Shown: one piece after another, positions 17,352-29,000 of the stretch
Layout: the number at the start of each line of letters is the position of its first letter
Position numbering within the stretch: the stretch's first letter is position 1
Origin: Trichomonas vaginalis G3
Lineage: Eukaryota; Parabasalia; Trichomonadida; Trichomonadidae
Direction of reading: 5' to 3'
Length of the DNA stretch: 64,000 nt
Assembly: GCF_026262505.1 (NCBI RefSeq)
Contig: NC_067207.1
Span: forward strand, 13,794,082-13,858,081
Notes under the pieces: generated by a model
Seen by the model: only the letters and a program-made list of their open reading frames with translations
The model's database searches: none
What the model was told of the DNA's origin: nothing
Position numbers and translations under genes: made by a program

Positions 17352-20300
17352 TTATATGTCATAATAGAACCCACGTGGACCAAGCTTTACTTTCTTCCTG
17401 ACTGAGTTTTTAACTCTTCTTTTTCCTTCATTGCCCTCTGCTTGAAGTTTGTTGCATCTTTGCATTATGTTCATCTAGTATGTTGCAAATTTCCCATGTC
17501 CTTTTTGCCTTTTGGCTCTGGTCGCCCATCTCAGGTAACCTATATCCTAGAAGAGTTTGTCATAGTCTGTATTTGAGTCTTTGCGTATTGTTTGCATGAC
17601 TCTTTCCTGAGTTTTCTGGTTCAAGCTCTTCAAACAGTGCCTGTCCATATGGAATATGCTCGTTTCCAAATATATGTTTTTGTAGCCATTCTGGTTTTCT
17701 TTCCATGTTACCAACTATATCTTTTGTGAATGGAAAGCTTCTACCCAATCTTTCAGTCTTGCGTCGTTTATTTCTGTAGTTGGTTTTATTTTGTCAAGGA
17801 ACATTTTTCAATACTAACATTCATCTGTACTGTCCATTTGAGTTTTCTTAAATATTCATCCCTTCTCAGTTCATTGTCTGCAAAGTAAGTTTTTATGACA
17901 TTTTGTAAACTTTCGTTTGCAAGGTCATGTACAATAGGTTCTCTTCCTTCTCCCTCCCTAACTTTCTTTCTAAACTCTTCACCAAATATACCATCTCTAT
18001 GGTTCTGTGTAGTTCTTTGAGATAAATGTTCTAGAACGTCAGGTTTATATTTCCATCAGCCATGTTCATTTCATACTGGTCCAAAATATCTGCATCTTTC
18101 ATATCTTTCAATGGCATTAAAGCCGCGCTGAAAATACCAGCTATATCTGGTTCACCATTGACTTCCATTGCGTCTACAACTTCTTGGAATTGAGGTTGTA
18201 AGTTTATGAACCACCTATCCGGATTAGCTTTATGACCCCATCTCATTGTAGTTCCATCGTCTGCAGAAACAAAAGTAGGTTTGTTTCCATCTTGGTTAGG
18301 TTCTGAATGAACTTTAAACAATGTTCATTTCTATATGTTTTCTTGAAATTTAACCTTTTATTTTCACCGAGTTCATCCGAAGATTGAACGTTAAATGCTC
18401 GTAAGTAAAAAGGGTTGTTGTATTTGTGTACATTTTCTTTCAGTGCTTCCATTCTATGCTGAATATTTTCATCTGGTGCTGGAGTCTTTTGTATGTCGGC
18501 AAACATTTTTCGATATTCTTCTACTATGTCAGCCGAATTTTTTTTAGACTCTTGGAAATATTCCATATTCTCCGCATACTCTTGTTGAGGGTCAAGATTT
18601 TTCGGCTGTTCCAAATCTTCATCTAGTTCTGTGAAGTTAGTTTCCAAAGGAGTGACTTGTTCGTTTCCTTCAGGCTCTTCTAGCTGTTGTTGCTGAACTA
18701 TTTCTTCCATGTCTGGTTGTATCTGAACTTCTTCCTGTGGAGTTTCTTGTACCTCATCTGCTGGCATTTCATATATTCCGAGACCGTTTTTCAACAATTT
18801 CCCTATCTACGTCATCCGCATTCATAAGCTTTTGTTCTTTCGTTCCGTCTCTATTTTTTACGCGTTTCATGACGAAAGTTGAATTGTCATTTAGCTCTGA
18901 CATCAAATATCTCGGAGTAAATTCATCCATGTCATTTGGATGATATGCTATTAAATCATATCCCTTAGCGAGCTTGTATTTTCCAGGTTTGAGATTATAT
19001 CCGTTTTGGTGCTGAGCCATAAAGCTAAATAGGTTCGGGTCAGTATTTCCATCCTTGAACTTTCCAATAGCTTCTTTATATCTGTCACTAAAGTCAACAG
19101 TATCTGGGAAACCACACTCTTCTTTAAGCATTTTTAAGAATTCTTGGTTTCCTTGTTCTCTACTTCTTTTATGTCCTTGCTCTGTTTGTGGTTGTTGTTG
19201 TGCAGGGTTTTGAACTGTTGGTTGCTGTGCTGGTTGTTGTGTTGGTTGTTGTGTTGGTTGTTGTGCTGGTTGTTGTGCATGCCTGTGTCTGTGTCCATGT
19301 GACGATGTAAATGTTCTAGGTAGTCCTGGTGCAGGTGCTTCTCTTGGAGGGTTTGGTGGTATATAAGTTCCACCAGCTGGCACATATGTTCCATCTGCAG
19401 CGTAATGTCCTACCTGACTTTTCGTTTTTAAGAAAGCATTTACTAGGTCTGTTTTGGTCTGTTGTAACTCTTTTTCTTGACTTTTCACAACAGTTGCTCT
19501 AACGGCGTCATAGGCACTTTGAACTGCCTGTCTCGTTGCTGCATCTGTTATTTTCGTCATATTTTGTGCTACTTCTTTTAACTCTTTGTCGAAACCTTCA
19601 GACTTCAGTTTCTTTCCAGATGAGAAGTCGTTCACTTGTTTCACCTTACAATGAAGAGCTTCGAAAGCGTTCTTAAAGTCAGCATTTGTTAAAGTTTCAT
19701 TTGAACTGTCTTCATCCGCTTGTATTTTTGTCCTTATTGACCCTATGAGTTGGGCTGCTTTTAGCGTTGGCTTGGGCATCTAACCAGTCATTGTTAGCTT
19801 TTATATATTCTGCGCTTTTCATTGCCTTTTGCATGGCTGCGTCGTTATTTTACTTTCTTGTGCTAAGTTTTCATACTGTACGGTTTGGTTTTGCAACTGT
19901 AAAAGTTTTTCTGCCTTTACATTTGCTTCAACTTCTTTTTTATACTCATCGCTATCCATATATGTCTTCAGGGCTTTTTGTTTTATTTCTTCATCTTTCA
20001 GTACTTTATATTGAGTAGTATGGTTTTTCAAATTTATGACATCTTGTTCCATTTTTGCTACTTCTGCTGCTTTTTCTGACACTTTTTTCGCATATTCCTC
20101 TGTACTTAGTTCTTTCAGTTGTTCTTCTTTCTTCTTTTCTCTACGTTTAACTCATTGAGTTTCTTTGTGTGTCTGTCATATTCTAGTTTCTTTTCGTTTT
20201 CACCTATTTGCTTCTGTATGTCTATGTTTGACTTTTTGACATCTGTTATTTGATTTTTGAGTGAACTCAAATTCATTTGACTTTGAGGGTTATAAATGCT

Positions 20301-20535
20301 GTTCCGTCTGCAGCTCCACCATAGCCTGCCATTTTCGCTAAAAGTGCCGCTCTTAAACCTCCACTCTGTGCACCAACAACTCGGTTTAAAAGCATAGGAT
20401 TGCTTGACATTTGTTGCAACATAGTGGGGTCATTCAGCATTTGTTGTTGCAATTTTTGTTGTGGTGTTAGTCTTACTATTGATGTTTCAATGCTCTCTTC
20501 CTCTTACGTATATTCTTACGTAGCTTACGTGGCAT
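17352..20535 (-). pseudogene. Long basic/coiled-coil/PQ-rich protein, Polinton A (broken)
   Basis: The N-terminus is highly basic (M-P-R-K-L-R-K-N-I-R-K-R-K-R) and is followed by a Gln/Met-rich segment and G-Y-G-G-A-A-D-G. A long Lys/Glu coiled coil follows, then a region with T-Y-V-P-A-G-G-T-Y-I-P repeats. After it comes H-G-H-R-H-R-H, then a Q-Q-P-A-Q-Q-P-T repeat tract, and then acidic and basic helical segments. The end before the capsid gene is R-K-K-V-K-L-G-P-R-G-F-Y-Y-D in copy B. It could be a DNA-condensing or scaffold/tape-type protein (inference). The full gene would exceed 1000 residues; it is broken in several places. Copy B holds the homolog. Confidence 0.6.
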
Positions 20536-21279
20536 TTTTAAGTGAAGTTAAAAAGCGGTTTTTGACAGATGTTTTATTGTGACTTCTTCGTAAAGACTTT
20601 GTTGAGACTTCTTCGTAAATGAGTGTAAATGACCCAAAAATATATTTTAGGGTAGAAGGTTAGATATAACCTCTTTTCTAACCTCTTTTCTCCCTTTGAA
20701 TTTTCATGAATTTCTTCGTAAAGACTTTGTTAAGACTTCTTCATCTAATTTCTCATGAACTTTCTTGTCTATGTTTTGTTGAGATTTCATCGTAAAGACT
20801 TTGTTGAGATTTCTTCGGTAAATGACCCTAGTAGTATATTTTTGTGTAAATTTCATGAAAATTCGGTAAGAGGTATATATCTAACCTTCTACCCTAAACA
20901 TTTTTGTCTGATTTTACGAAGAAGTCTTGACAAAACATTTACGAAGAAGTCTTGACAAAACATTTACGAAGAAGTCTTGACAAAACATTTACGAAGAAAT
21001 CTTGACAAATTCAAGAGGGTAGAAAAGAGGTTAGAAAAGAGGTTATATCTAACCTTCTACCCTAAACATTATTTTTGTCTGATTTTACGATGAAGTTTTG
21101 ACAAAGTCTTTACGATGAAGTTTTGACAAAGTCGTTACGATGAAATCTTGACAAAGTCTTTACGATGAAATCTTGACAAAGTCTTTACGATGAAATCTTG
21201 ACAAAACATGAAAAACATATATAATTTGTGAAAAGCTCCTGGAAGACCCGTATATAAGAACTTCATTTATACTAAACAT
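20536..21279. repeat. Non-coding terminal region of copy A with inverted sets of short direct repeats
   Basis: No gene is seen. From about 20570 to 20830 the plus strand carries repeats of GACTTTGTTGAGACTTCTTC type. From about 20905 to 21206 the complementary form is arrayed as TTTACGAAGAAGTCTTGACA (about four copies), then TTACGATGAAGTTTTGACA or TTACGATGAAATCTTGACA (about five copies). The two sets point toward each other, with hairpin repeats at 20650-20694, 20868-20895 and 21017-21062 between and among them. The layout resembles a subterminal repeat or origin region. Confidence 0.7.
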
Positions 21280-21320
21280 CTTCAGGGCTAGAAGGCACGA
21301 AGTGCCTGGAAGCCCCACTA

Positions 21321-21322
<2 letters not shown>
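21280..21322. repeat. Terminal hairpin block at the right end of copy A
   Basis: Read from the end inward, the block begins GGTAGTGGGGCTTCCAGG and contains the stem GGCAC-TTC-GTGCC closed by GGGC/GCCC. Copy B starts with the same 43-base block in which the stem is GGCGC-GTT-GCGCC, so stem changes are paired. It is taken as the element terminus. Confidence 0.65.

Positions 21323-21354
<32 letters not shown>
21323..21354. repeat. Poly-T tract (32 T) abutting copy A
   Basis: An uninterrupted T-run joins the end block to host sequence. The other Polinton has a matching poly-A on its host side, at 34028-34064. The tracts could be insertion target sites or part of the termini. Confidence 0.6.
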
Positions 21355-21356
<2 letters not shown>

Positions 21357-21652
21357 TTTATCTGTTCAATATTTATCTCATATAAAAATTTGAAATACTT
21401 AATCAAAATTTCTATGTGTTTGTTTGAAAGAGATCGATAGCAATTCATATATCTTTTGAATTTGCTAATTGTTGGTGATGGTACTATTATTATTAATTTT
21501 TTATTTTTATTTTTATTTTTTTATTTTTTATTTTTTTTTTTGATAATATACTATTTAGATTTATACATTCATTCAATATTATGAAATAAATATTTCTAAA
21601 TTGATCTGATTAATTTTTCATTAAAGTTATATTATCACCAAATAAATTTTCG

Positions 21653-21726
21653 AACCCTTAGAGTCATAGTTCAATGGTAAGAGTCATAGTATAATCGTAA
21701 AGTCCATTGGTTCGAATCAAGGGGAT
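21653..21726 (+). pseudogene. tRNA-like relic
   Basis: An A-box-like TAGTTCAATGGTA and a B-box-like GGTTCGAATC lie 45-50 bases apart, and CCCTT upstream can pair with AAGGG downstream. The D arm can form (GTTC with GAGT). However, AGAGTCATAG is duplicated inside, the T stem is poor and no clear anticodon arm forms. A decayed tRNA gene or tRNA-derived element is the best reading. The rest of 21355-22284, apart from the inverted repeat at 21761, is AT-rich spacer. Confidence 0.35.
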
Positions 21727-21760
21727 TTTCACCACTTTTTCTTTTTTAAAATTTCAGAGG

Positions 21761-21889
21761 TTTTTTTTAAGGTTCTCGCTGGCGACCCCCCGTTCGTCGA
21801 AAAAAATTTGATTTTTGCTGGCGACCCCCCAATCACCAATTTTTTTTCGACGAACGTGGGGGGTCGCCAGCGAGAACCTTAAAAAAAAA
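21761..21889. repeat. Long inverted repeat (foldback/MITE-like hairpin)
   Basis: The left arm runs TTTAAGGTTCTCGCTGGCGA and on through CCCCCC, GTTCGTCG and an A-run. The right arm (about 21839-21889) is its reverse complement with one 2-base indel. Arms are about 50 bp with a 29-base loop that itself holds a third GCTGGCGACCCCCC. This is far stronger than chance in such AT-rich DNA. Confidence 0.8.
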
Positions 21890-22284
21890 CAGAATCCCAA
21901 AAAAGGTGACATTTTGGGTGTATCGTCTATCCCAGGGATAGAAAAATGACTTCACCTTGGATCTATAACAAATGTATTCAAAATTTACATCAATGATTCT
22001 TGAAATCATGCAATGTTACAAAGATTTTGGCACAACTTATACCACAAGATGAAATATTTTAGCTTTGCACAATATGTTACGCAGTAAATACGAATACACC
22101 CTTCATTCATTCAAACTTTTCCGGAAAATTTATTTCCTTTCTTTGCAAAAATTTCATATGAATTACATATAATTCAGCCTATACACCAATTATTGAAAAA
22201 CGATCACTTAATTGAGAATAACTTACAAAAAATTCATCGTCGTTTCTCAAACTTTTTACATTCAATTTATTTTAGTTTTCATAA

Positions 22285-22962
22285 ATGCAAGTTCACATAG
22301 CTCCATCAATTCTTTCGGCAGATTTTGCTACTCTTGCACAAGATTGCAAAGTTGTTACAGATGCTGGTGCTGACTGGATACACGTTGATGTTATGGACAA
22401 TCACTTCGTTCCAAATTTAACTATCGGTGCACCTGTCGTTGCTTCACTTCGTAAGCACACAACAAGTTTTCTTGATGTACACCTTATGGTCGAGTATCCA
22501 GAACAGTATATTGAGCCAATGGCCAAAGCCGGTGCTGACCAATTTACTTTCCACATTGAGGCTACAAAGGATGCATCTGCTCTCATCGATGCTATTCATG
22601 CTAAAAAAATGAAAGCCGGTATTTCCGTTAAGCCAAAGACCCCTATTGAGTCAATTTATCCATATCTTGATAAGGTTGATATGATTCTTGTTATGACAGT
22701 AGAGCCAGGCTTTGGTGGTCAGTCCTTCATGGCAGATATGATGCCAAAGGTCTCTGCCTTGCGTAAGAAATGCCCACAACTCGATATCGAAGTTGACGGA
22801 GGCCTTTCTCCAAAGACAATCGAAACAGCCGCTGCCGCTGGTGCTAACTGCATCGTTGCAGGCAGTGCCGTCTTCGGAGCTAAAGATATCCCATTGGTTA
22901 TCAAGCAGCTTCGCGAGCCAGTCGAGAAATACATCGCCGAAAAGTGGGCAAATCTTCAATAA
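22285..22962 (+). CDS. rpe: Ribulose-phosphate 3-epimerase
   Basis: This 225-aa TIM-barrel enzyme interconverts ribulose-5-phosphate and xylulose-5-phosphate in the pentose phosphate pathway, in the cytosol. Family motifs appear in order: A-P-S-I-L-S-A-D-F near residue 6, and H-V-D-V-M-D-N-H-F-V-P-N with the catalytic Asp and metal-binding His/Asp. Then come D-V-H-L-M-V, V-M-T-V-E-P-G-F-G-G-Q-S-F and E-V-D-G-G-L (second catalytic Asp), then A-N-C-I-V-A-G-S-A-V-F-G for the phosphate. Length is normal (220-230). It has no signal peptide. TCATAA just before the ATG resembles the trichomonad initiator (TCAYW). It is the closest host gene to the end of copy A and looks intact. Confidence 0.97.
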   Translation: MQVHIAPSILSADFATLAQDCKVVTDAGADWIHVDVMDNHFVPNLTIGAPVVASLRKHTTSFLDVHLMVEYPEQYIEPMAKAGADQFTFHIEATKDASALIDAIHAKKMKAGISVKPKTPIESIYPYLDKVDMILVMTVEPGFGGQSFMADMMPKVSALRKKCPQLDIEVDGGLSPKTIETAAAAGANCIVAGSAVFGAKDIPLVIKQLREPVEKYIAEKWANLQ

Positions 22963-23408
22963 ATAGTGAATATAGTTAGTTACAGCTGTATTTCTTCATA
23001 ATATATAATAATAAATATTATTTTTGCTTATATTGAATCTATACCTTGCATTTTCAATATTCACATGATAAAGAACTATCAATTAGTATAAATACTATGT
23101 CTTTTGAACAATATTGAATTTTTTTTCCAACAATAGATATCATGGCATAAGAATATGATCATCTCATTGATTTGGATGAGTGTATTCATTCCTGTAAATT
23201 ATAGTGAGAATTATAAGATGTCTTCTGCGAAGATAAATTTTCAGAAAATGAAAGTCATGCTGAATTCATTTCCCAATGCTATGATGTATAACGCCACCGA
23301 TAGAAACATTTGAATTTTTTATGATTCGACTTTATCCGAAATGAATGACCAGCTTGCTCTCAAAACCAAAATCTAAAAAGTGACAAATTTTCCATCAGAT
23401 TCAACAAA

Positions 23409-24017
23409 ATGGGGGAAATCACTGACGTTAAAGTTGTTTTGCTTGGCAACTCTGGCGTTGGAAAGTCATCACTATGCAGTAAGTGGGTTGATGATAAATT
23501 CGATCCTCAAAATGCTACGACAATTGGTTCTCACTTAAAACCAAAGAAAATCAAGCTAATGCAGCGCGAAGTCACCGTCACTGTTTGGGATACAGCTGGA
23601 CAAGAGCAATATAAAAGCCTAGTTCCTCTTTATACTCGCTCAGCAAGCTGTGCAATCATTGTTGGTGATGTTAATGATGAATCCTCATTTGAAGATACAT
23701 ATGTATGGCAGTCACTCGTAATAGAGTCGAACAATGAATGCCCGCCGTTAATTTTGGCTTTAAATAAAGTTGATCTCCTCACAGATGAATTAAAAGCTAA
23801 AATGGAGGGAATAGTATCAAAATACAGCCAAGACTATGACGGTTTATGCCTCTGCTCAGCAAAAACTGGCGAAGGCGTCGACCATGTCTTTGAAATTGCT
23901 GCTACTAAAGCAGTTGAGTTCGCAGACAAGATGAAACAGCAACAGGATGCAACAAACAGCTCCACAGGCGACAACTCACTCACTAATTCTAACAAAGGGA
24001 AAAAATCTTGTTGCTGA
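23409..24017 (+). CDS. Rab-family small GTPase
   Basis: This 202-aa Ras-superfamily GTPase probably acts as a membrane-trafficking switch. Nucleotide motifs are all present: P-loop G-N-S-G-V-G-K-S-S (about residues 14-22), switch I with A-T-T-I-G-S, and switch II W-D-T-A-G-Q-E-Q-Y. N-K-V-D and C-S-A-K follow. The C-terminus K-S-C-C is a double-cysteine prenylation signal typical of Rabs. Rab subfamily cannot be fixed; switch I G-S-H-L is unusual compared with G-V-D-F. It has a short Gln/Ser/Asn-rich linker before the tail. The upstream 445 bp (22963-23408) holds nothing recognisable. Confidence 0.95.
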   Translation: MGEITDVKVVLLGNSGVGKSSLCSKWVDDKFDPQNATTIGSHLKPKKIKLMQREVTVTVWDTAGQEQYKSLVPLYTRSASCAIIVGDVNDESSFEDTYVWQSLVIESNNECPPLILALNKVDLLTDELKAKMEGIVSKYSQDYDGLCLCSAKTGEGVDHVFEIAATKAVEFADKMKQQQDATNSSTGDNSLTNSNKGKKSCC

Positions 24018-24718
24018 CACCAGAATTTTAGGTTTTCTTGACTATTTCATACAAATTTTAGATTGTTTAACTGGAAGGCATTCTAAAATTATTCCTTGTT
24101 TGCTGTTATTTTCGAAATGACGCTTCCAAATTTTATTTTTCCCTTTTCCACAACAATTTTAGATACAAACCTAATTTTTGGTCATAACTCGTCTCATGTC
24201 TACATCCAGAATCATTTATTTTATTAATTTGCCATTTTGATTACGAATAAATATTTTCTATCCTTAATACTTATTTTATTTTCAACTTTCTCAAGTGCTT
24301 TGATGAAGATTGCGCTAATGCTAATTCATAATTCATATGAATCACATTCAAAATGCTATATTTTTGGAAATCATCTTGATTTATGGCTATATTGTTGTAG
24401 ATGGATACATATAATGCTACACAAAGAATTAATAACATGATTTATATCATTGTAATTGATTGTTAACCTTTAAATAAATAACTTTTGCATATATATTTTG
24501 TTATTTATTATAAATTACGTATAATCAGGCAGTATTCGATTTAATTATATTGGCCGAACAATTTATGCAAATATTCATCTTCAATCAGTCATTAATAGCA
24601 TAATATTTGTCCGGCTTTTTAGCCATTAAATTTTTTTGACAATAAAATCTGGCCGGCCAGTTTTCCTTTGAATTTTAATTCATCAAAATTTTGTCATGAT
24701 ATTACTTCATTTTTAAAG
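24018..24718. other. Intergenic spacer, no gene seen
   Basis: AT-rich sequence with no supported gene. A short repeat of CCGGC-type words (GGCCGAACAATT, TGTCCGGC, CTGGCCGGCCAG) lies at 24550-24660. TCATTT at 24707-24712, ten bases before the next ATG, fits the trichomonad initiator consensus. Confidence 0.5.
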
Positions 24719-25621
24719 ATGTTTGATATATTCGAGCACCCACTCTACTATAGAAGAGTCCCAACATTCTTCCAAGTTGCACAAGCAATTAGAAGACAAA
24801 GAATGTTAGAAGATCTAATGTTCTCGGATTTTGAAGTCCCAGAAATCTACTTCTATGTCAAGTCTAATGAAGCCAAACATAATAACAAGAAGAATAAGAA
24901 ATCAAAGGCACAAAAGAAATCTACTGAGGCTCAAGAGCATGATGAAGAAGATGAATCAACAACTGTAGAGTCTCCAAAGGAAGAACAGCCAAAGACAGAA
25001 GAATCACCAAAGGTTGAATCAAGCCAAGCTCCTGTTGCTGAAACAACAGTAGATGAGAAAGCAAATACAGAATCTCAGAATACAAACGAAAGTGAGAAAC
25101 ATGAAGAAGTAGAAAAACAAACAGAAAATAAGGAAGAAGAAGCAAAGTCCGAAGAAATCCCAATCCATGTTGAATCTCCTAAGATTTCACATTCTTTCTC
25201 TGAAGATATTCCTAGATTAGAAGAGCCTGAAGGTCATTCAATTAAGCATTCAAGCTCAGAAGAACTTCCAAAGTTAGAAGAGAATGAAAAAGAAGAGAAA
25301 ACTGAAGAAAAACCAAAGGAAATTATAGAAAAGAAGCCAGAAGAATTAGTTCCAATAGATGATGATGATAATTACACATGCGAGACAAGAACTGTTACAA
25401 AGAGAGGTGGATTTAAGCATGTTATCAAGACAGAACGTAACGAAGAAACAGGAGTTATTATCGTCACAGAAACAAGAGAAATAGGAACTAAATCAATGAC
25501 ACTTAAAGGTGTAATATATCCAGATGGTGATGTAGAAGAATTCGAATCGAAGAATGACCTCAATGATAATGATTTAGAAGAATTCAAGTCAAATTGGTGC
25601 AAAGCTTTCCCAAGCAAGTAA
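24719..25621 (+). CDS. Myeloid leukemia factor (MLF)-like protein
   Basis: The ATG at 24719 is preferred because a TCATTT initiator-like motif lies just upstream; the frame is open for 17 more codons but without ATG. The 300-aa protein has a short hydrophobic/aromatic N-terminus (M-F-D-I-F-E-H-P-L-Y-Y) and helix, then a long Glu/Lys/Ser low-complexity middle (about 50-215). The C-terminal domain has R-G-G-F-K-H-V-I-K, E-E-T-G-V-I-I-V-T-E-T-R-E-I-G, G-D-V-E-E-F and L-E-E-F-K-S-N-W. The spacing matches the MLF1 family domain (G-G...TG...R-x-I-G...F-x-x-x-W). MLF proteins in protists are linked to stress bodies and chaperone functions. The assignment rests on pattern, not on a search. Confidence 0.6.
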   Translation: MFDIFEHPLYYRRVPTFFQVAQAIRRQRMLEDLMFSDFEVPEIYFYVKSNEAKHNNKKNKKSKAQKKSTEAQEHDEEDESTTVESPKEEQPKTEESPKVESSQAPVAETTVDEKANTESQNTNESEKHEEVEKQTENKEEEAKSEEIPIHVESPKISHSFSEDIPRLEEPEGHSIKHSSSEELPKLEENEKEEKTEEKPKEIIEKKPEELVPIDDDDNYTCETRTVTKRGGFKHVIKTERNEETGVIIVTETREIGTKSMTLKGVIYPDGDVEEFESKNDLNDNDLEEFKSNWCKAFPSK

Positions 25622-26094
25622 AATCAATAATAAATGTTAATATTTGTTAATTAAAATGAATTTTTAGTGTTATTTTAAGGCACCTGGTAATGAAAAGTAA
25701 TTCGAAAATTTGATTTTGAAAAGTTCCTTTACTAAGAGAGAAAATAATGAACAATCACTGAACTGCAATGAAATATGACACATTTCACTCTAAAGAGCTT
25801 ATCTATTGAGATTACAAATGATCATTTGTAGATTGAACATTTCTCGTAAATGGTAATGATGAAATTGTTTCTTTTCTTCCAAGGCAATAGTTTGGGATAG
25901 TGACGCCGATCGAAGTTCACCTTCACTGAGAGAAAAATTGTTTACAAAAACAACAACAAAATAATGCGTTCAAATTGTAAATTTTACAAAAATTTTAACT
26001 TTAAACCTTTCAAATAGCATGTTCAGATTAATATTTCAATTTCTTAAAATATTAAATTTTTGCAAAATCGTTTTTTCAGTGTGTATAAAAAAAA
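25622..26094. other. Intergenic spacer, no gene seen
   Basis: AT-rich spacer between the MLF-like and cyclase genes, with no ORF or strong structure recognised. Confidence 0.4.
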
Positions 26095-29000
26095 ATGAAT
26101 GATGGTAGATCTCAAGTTTCCAGTGAAACAAACCTTCTCCAGAAGGTTGGTTTCGACAATAATAACAGAATCGAGCAAAGGCTTGCAACTGTTATTAATA
26201 GAATGAGATCGAACTACATCATTTTGGCATATACGATGATGATCATCTCATTTATCCAATCCATTGCAATTGGCTTCTATGCCACTTCAAGTGAAATGTT
26301 ATCCTCGAACAAATACACAAATACAGTATATGTTTTTCTGAAATTTTTTATTTCATTAGGATCATTATGGAGTGGTAGTTCAGAAAAACATGCAAATGAA
26401 GTCATAATTATCGTTTTTTGTTGCATTGTAGTGATGTGGCTCGTTTTTTATGCCATTTTCAGCATTATGTACATTTCAAAGAAGTCATTTTCAACATTTA
26501 TCGTATATTTCCTACTTTACATTGGTTTTTACTGCTTTTCCATTACAACCATCTGGGCTGGATCAGCTACAGGGTACTTTGTCAAAACAATTATTCATAC
26601 AAAAGAAGCTTACACTACTTTTTCATATGTATCCTTGATTTGTTTCATTATTTTAGCTTATATATCATATTTCATGGACAGAATATACCAATCATCACCA
26701 GATGTTGACACAGTAGATAGATTTTCTTTTTGGCCTCAGAATATTCTTCCAAGGGTCTATAGGACAAATACTAAGTACTTGATGTCGATCTTACTTGAGC
26801 TCTTCAGAGATTCCAAATTACAATACCTCGCGTTGGGAATTGATATTGTTTTAGCTGGTATCGGTATTTATATATTGCTTAGCTCCGAGACAACAGTTTA
26901 TCCTAGTGGAAAGGTAGTTTTATCAGCAGAATACGTTACAATCATAGTTTCTCACATATATTATATTATTTTCAAAAATGTTAAGATGAATAACATTTTA
27001 TGCTTCTTCCTTAACATATTTACAATCATTATAGTCATTGCCATCATTGCTTTTCTCGTTCAAAGGTTCTCAAAAATTCATATTGATTTATTATACTCAA
27101 AATTCGAGAACCTTGTTGAAAACATCAACAATCCAACACAGTGCATTACCATCATCAAATTGGGCATCGTATACAACGCTCCGTGCATTTCTAACCATAC
27201 ATTACTGAATTGGACGATAAACAGATGGCCGAACAACCAAGACCTTCAGCTACTTATTGCTTTCATTTTCTACCTACTGAAAATGAAGTACAGAGAGATT
27301 TTGGACCTTGTTTCAGTTTGTGTCGATTTAGCTCCTCTTTCATCGTACAACAGCCTTCTATTCTACCAGATCTTCAACAGGCTGCCAACGAATGAGGCCC
27401 AGCTTCAAAGACAAGTCGAAGATGTCAAAAGATTATATGAAATTCCGAAAATTTCTTTGAGAAACTTTTGGGATGCGATATTAAGGCATCACAACGATGA
27501 AGCTCTTCATCAATGCCTTCTTTACCACAACAATATTGATAATATCAACCAGTTATTCGCAAATTTCATTTTTGAACACCCTTCTTCTGATTGTGTCCTC
27601 GAAGAATACGTTAATTTCAGTCGTAACATATCAGGAAACAGGATTACAGCGACTGCTACTGAACAAAGGCTTCTTAAACTAAAAGATTCTCATGATGAGC
27701 TTCCAGAAAACAATGAAGAGTCAATTGCACAGATCTCCAGGCTTTCTACAATCAAATCATCTGTTTTCATCTCAGAATTTTCAGAAGCACATATCGATAT
27801 TGACAAAACAGACCATGGAATACAATCAGCACTGAATGCAAGACCAATGTACTGGCCAATCAGATTTTTTGTTGTTGCTATATTGATTTCCATCATTTCT
27901 TTGGGATTATCAATTGCTGTTTATATCATTTCCAACAAACACATTGACAGAGTTGATGATCAAGTGTTATTAATATCTAATCTCCATAAATTAATACATG
28001 TTACATGCAAAATCTTATTTGCAACTCTTTCATTTCCAACACATAACGCAACAGTCCATGCAGATCCAGAATTCAACCTCGCAACAGAACGTGCTAATCT
28101 CAATGCACTCACAAACGAATTCGATACATTGATTTACGACTCATTCCAAAACTATGACTCATTTCCTTTGGCTTATCTCCATTCATGGGTCGAATCAAAG
28201 ATCGAAGCACCTGTTTTGAGTCCGGAAGAACCAATCGATCGAAATCTTACTTATATTGATATAATGCGTTTGTACCAAATTTCAGCACGAAGTCTATCAG
28301 CGACGAGTGAGAATTACATTGGAACACAAGAAGATCCATCATCATCCATTGAACAATGCGTTTACTTTTATCCGGCAATTTCTAAAGCATTACAAAATCA
28401 AATCAAAACACTGAAAGATTTGATAAATAATGAGAAAATCCCTGCACAACGGAATGTTTATATTGTTGTTATTGTTGGTGTTGGCACTTGTTTCTTAATT
28501 GTTTGTATCGCATTACCATTTATCATTGTTGAGATCAAGAATGAATTTAAATTCTTGATTTCTCTTTATTCGACTGTTCCTACTAAAACAGTTACAAACA
28601 TTTTAGGATTACCACAAGAATACGAAGAATTCGATACAACACTTTCAGACAAAAAGAAAGATGCAGACCATCTCTCATTCACAGACATGAAAATGCATTA
28701 TGTCATCATTCTTATGCTCATGGCTTTCATCATTATCATGTTACCAATCATTTCATTTGTTACATCATTTATTTCGCACACAAACCAAGCTTCTTTTGTC
28801 ATTGATTCCATGCAAGTTTCTAGTGACATGATTTCATATTTAGGATATATTTATTTATACGCGTATGATTTAATTGGTGATTTTATGCATCCGAACAAAA
28901 CATCCATGGAAGAAGATTTCAAAGAAGCAGTTACAGCCATGATTACTCGATACAACGAATTGATCTTTGGAGGCACAGATGACCTTCAAGACGGATTTAT

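Larger units (their letters stand above)
1..21322. mobile_element. Polinton/Maverick copy A, left end outside window
   Basis: The element is recognised from its set of parts: retrovirus-type integrase, A32-like packaging ATPase, D5-like helicase, major capsid and penton-type proteins. The right end is a short conserved hairpin block next to a poly-T tract. The left end is off the window, since the first gene is already open at base 1. No DNA polymerase or capsid protease part is visible. Several genes are still whole, but the element as a whole is broken, with roughly ten to fifteen breaks by eye. Shared parts look about 95 percent identical to copy B, so insertion was probably fairly recent. 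This is an estimate by eye, not an alignment. Confidence 0.9.
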
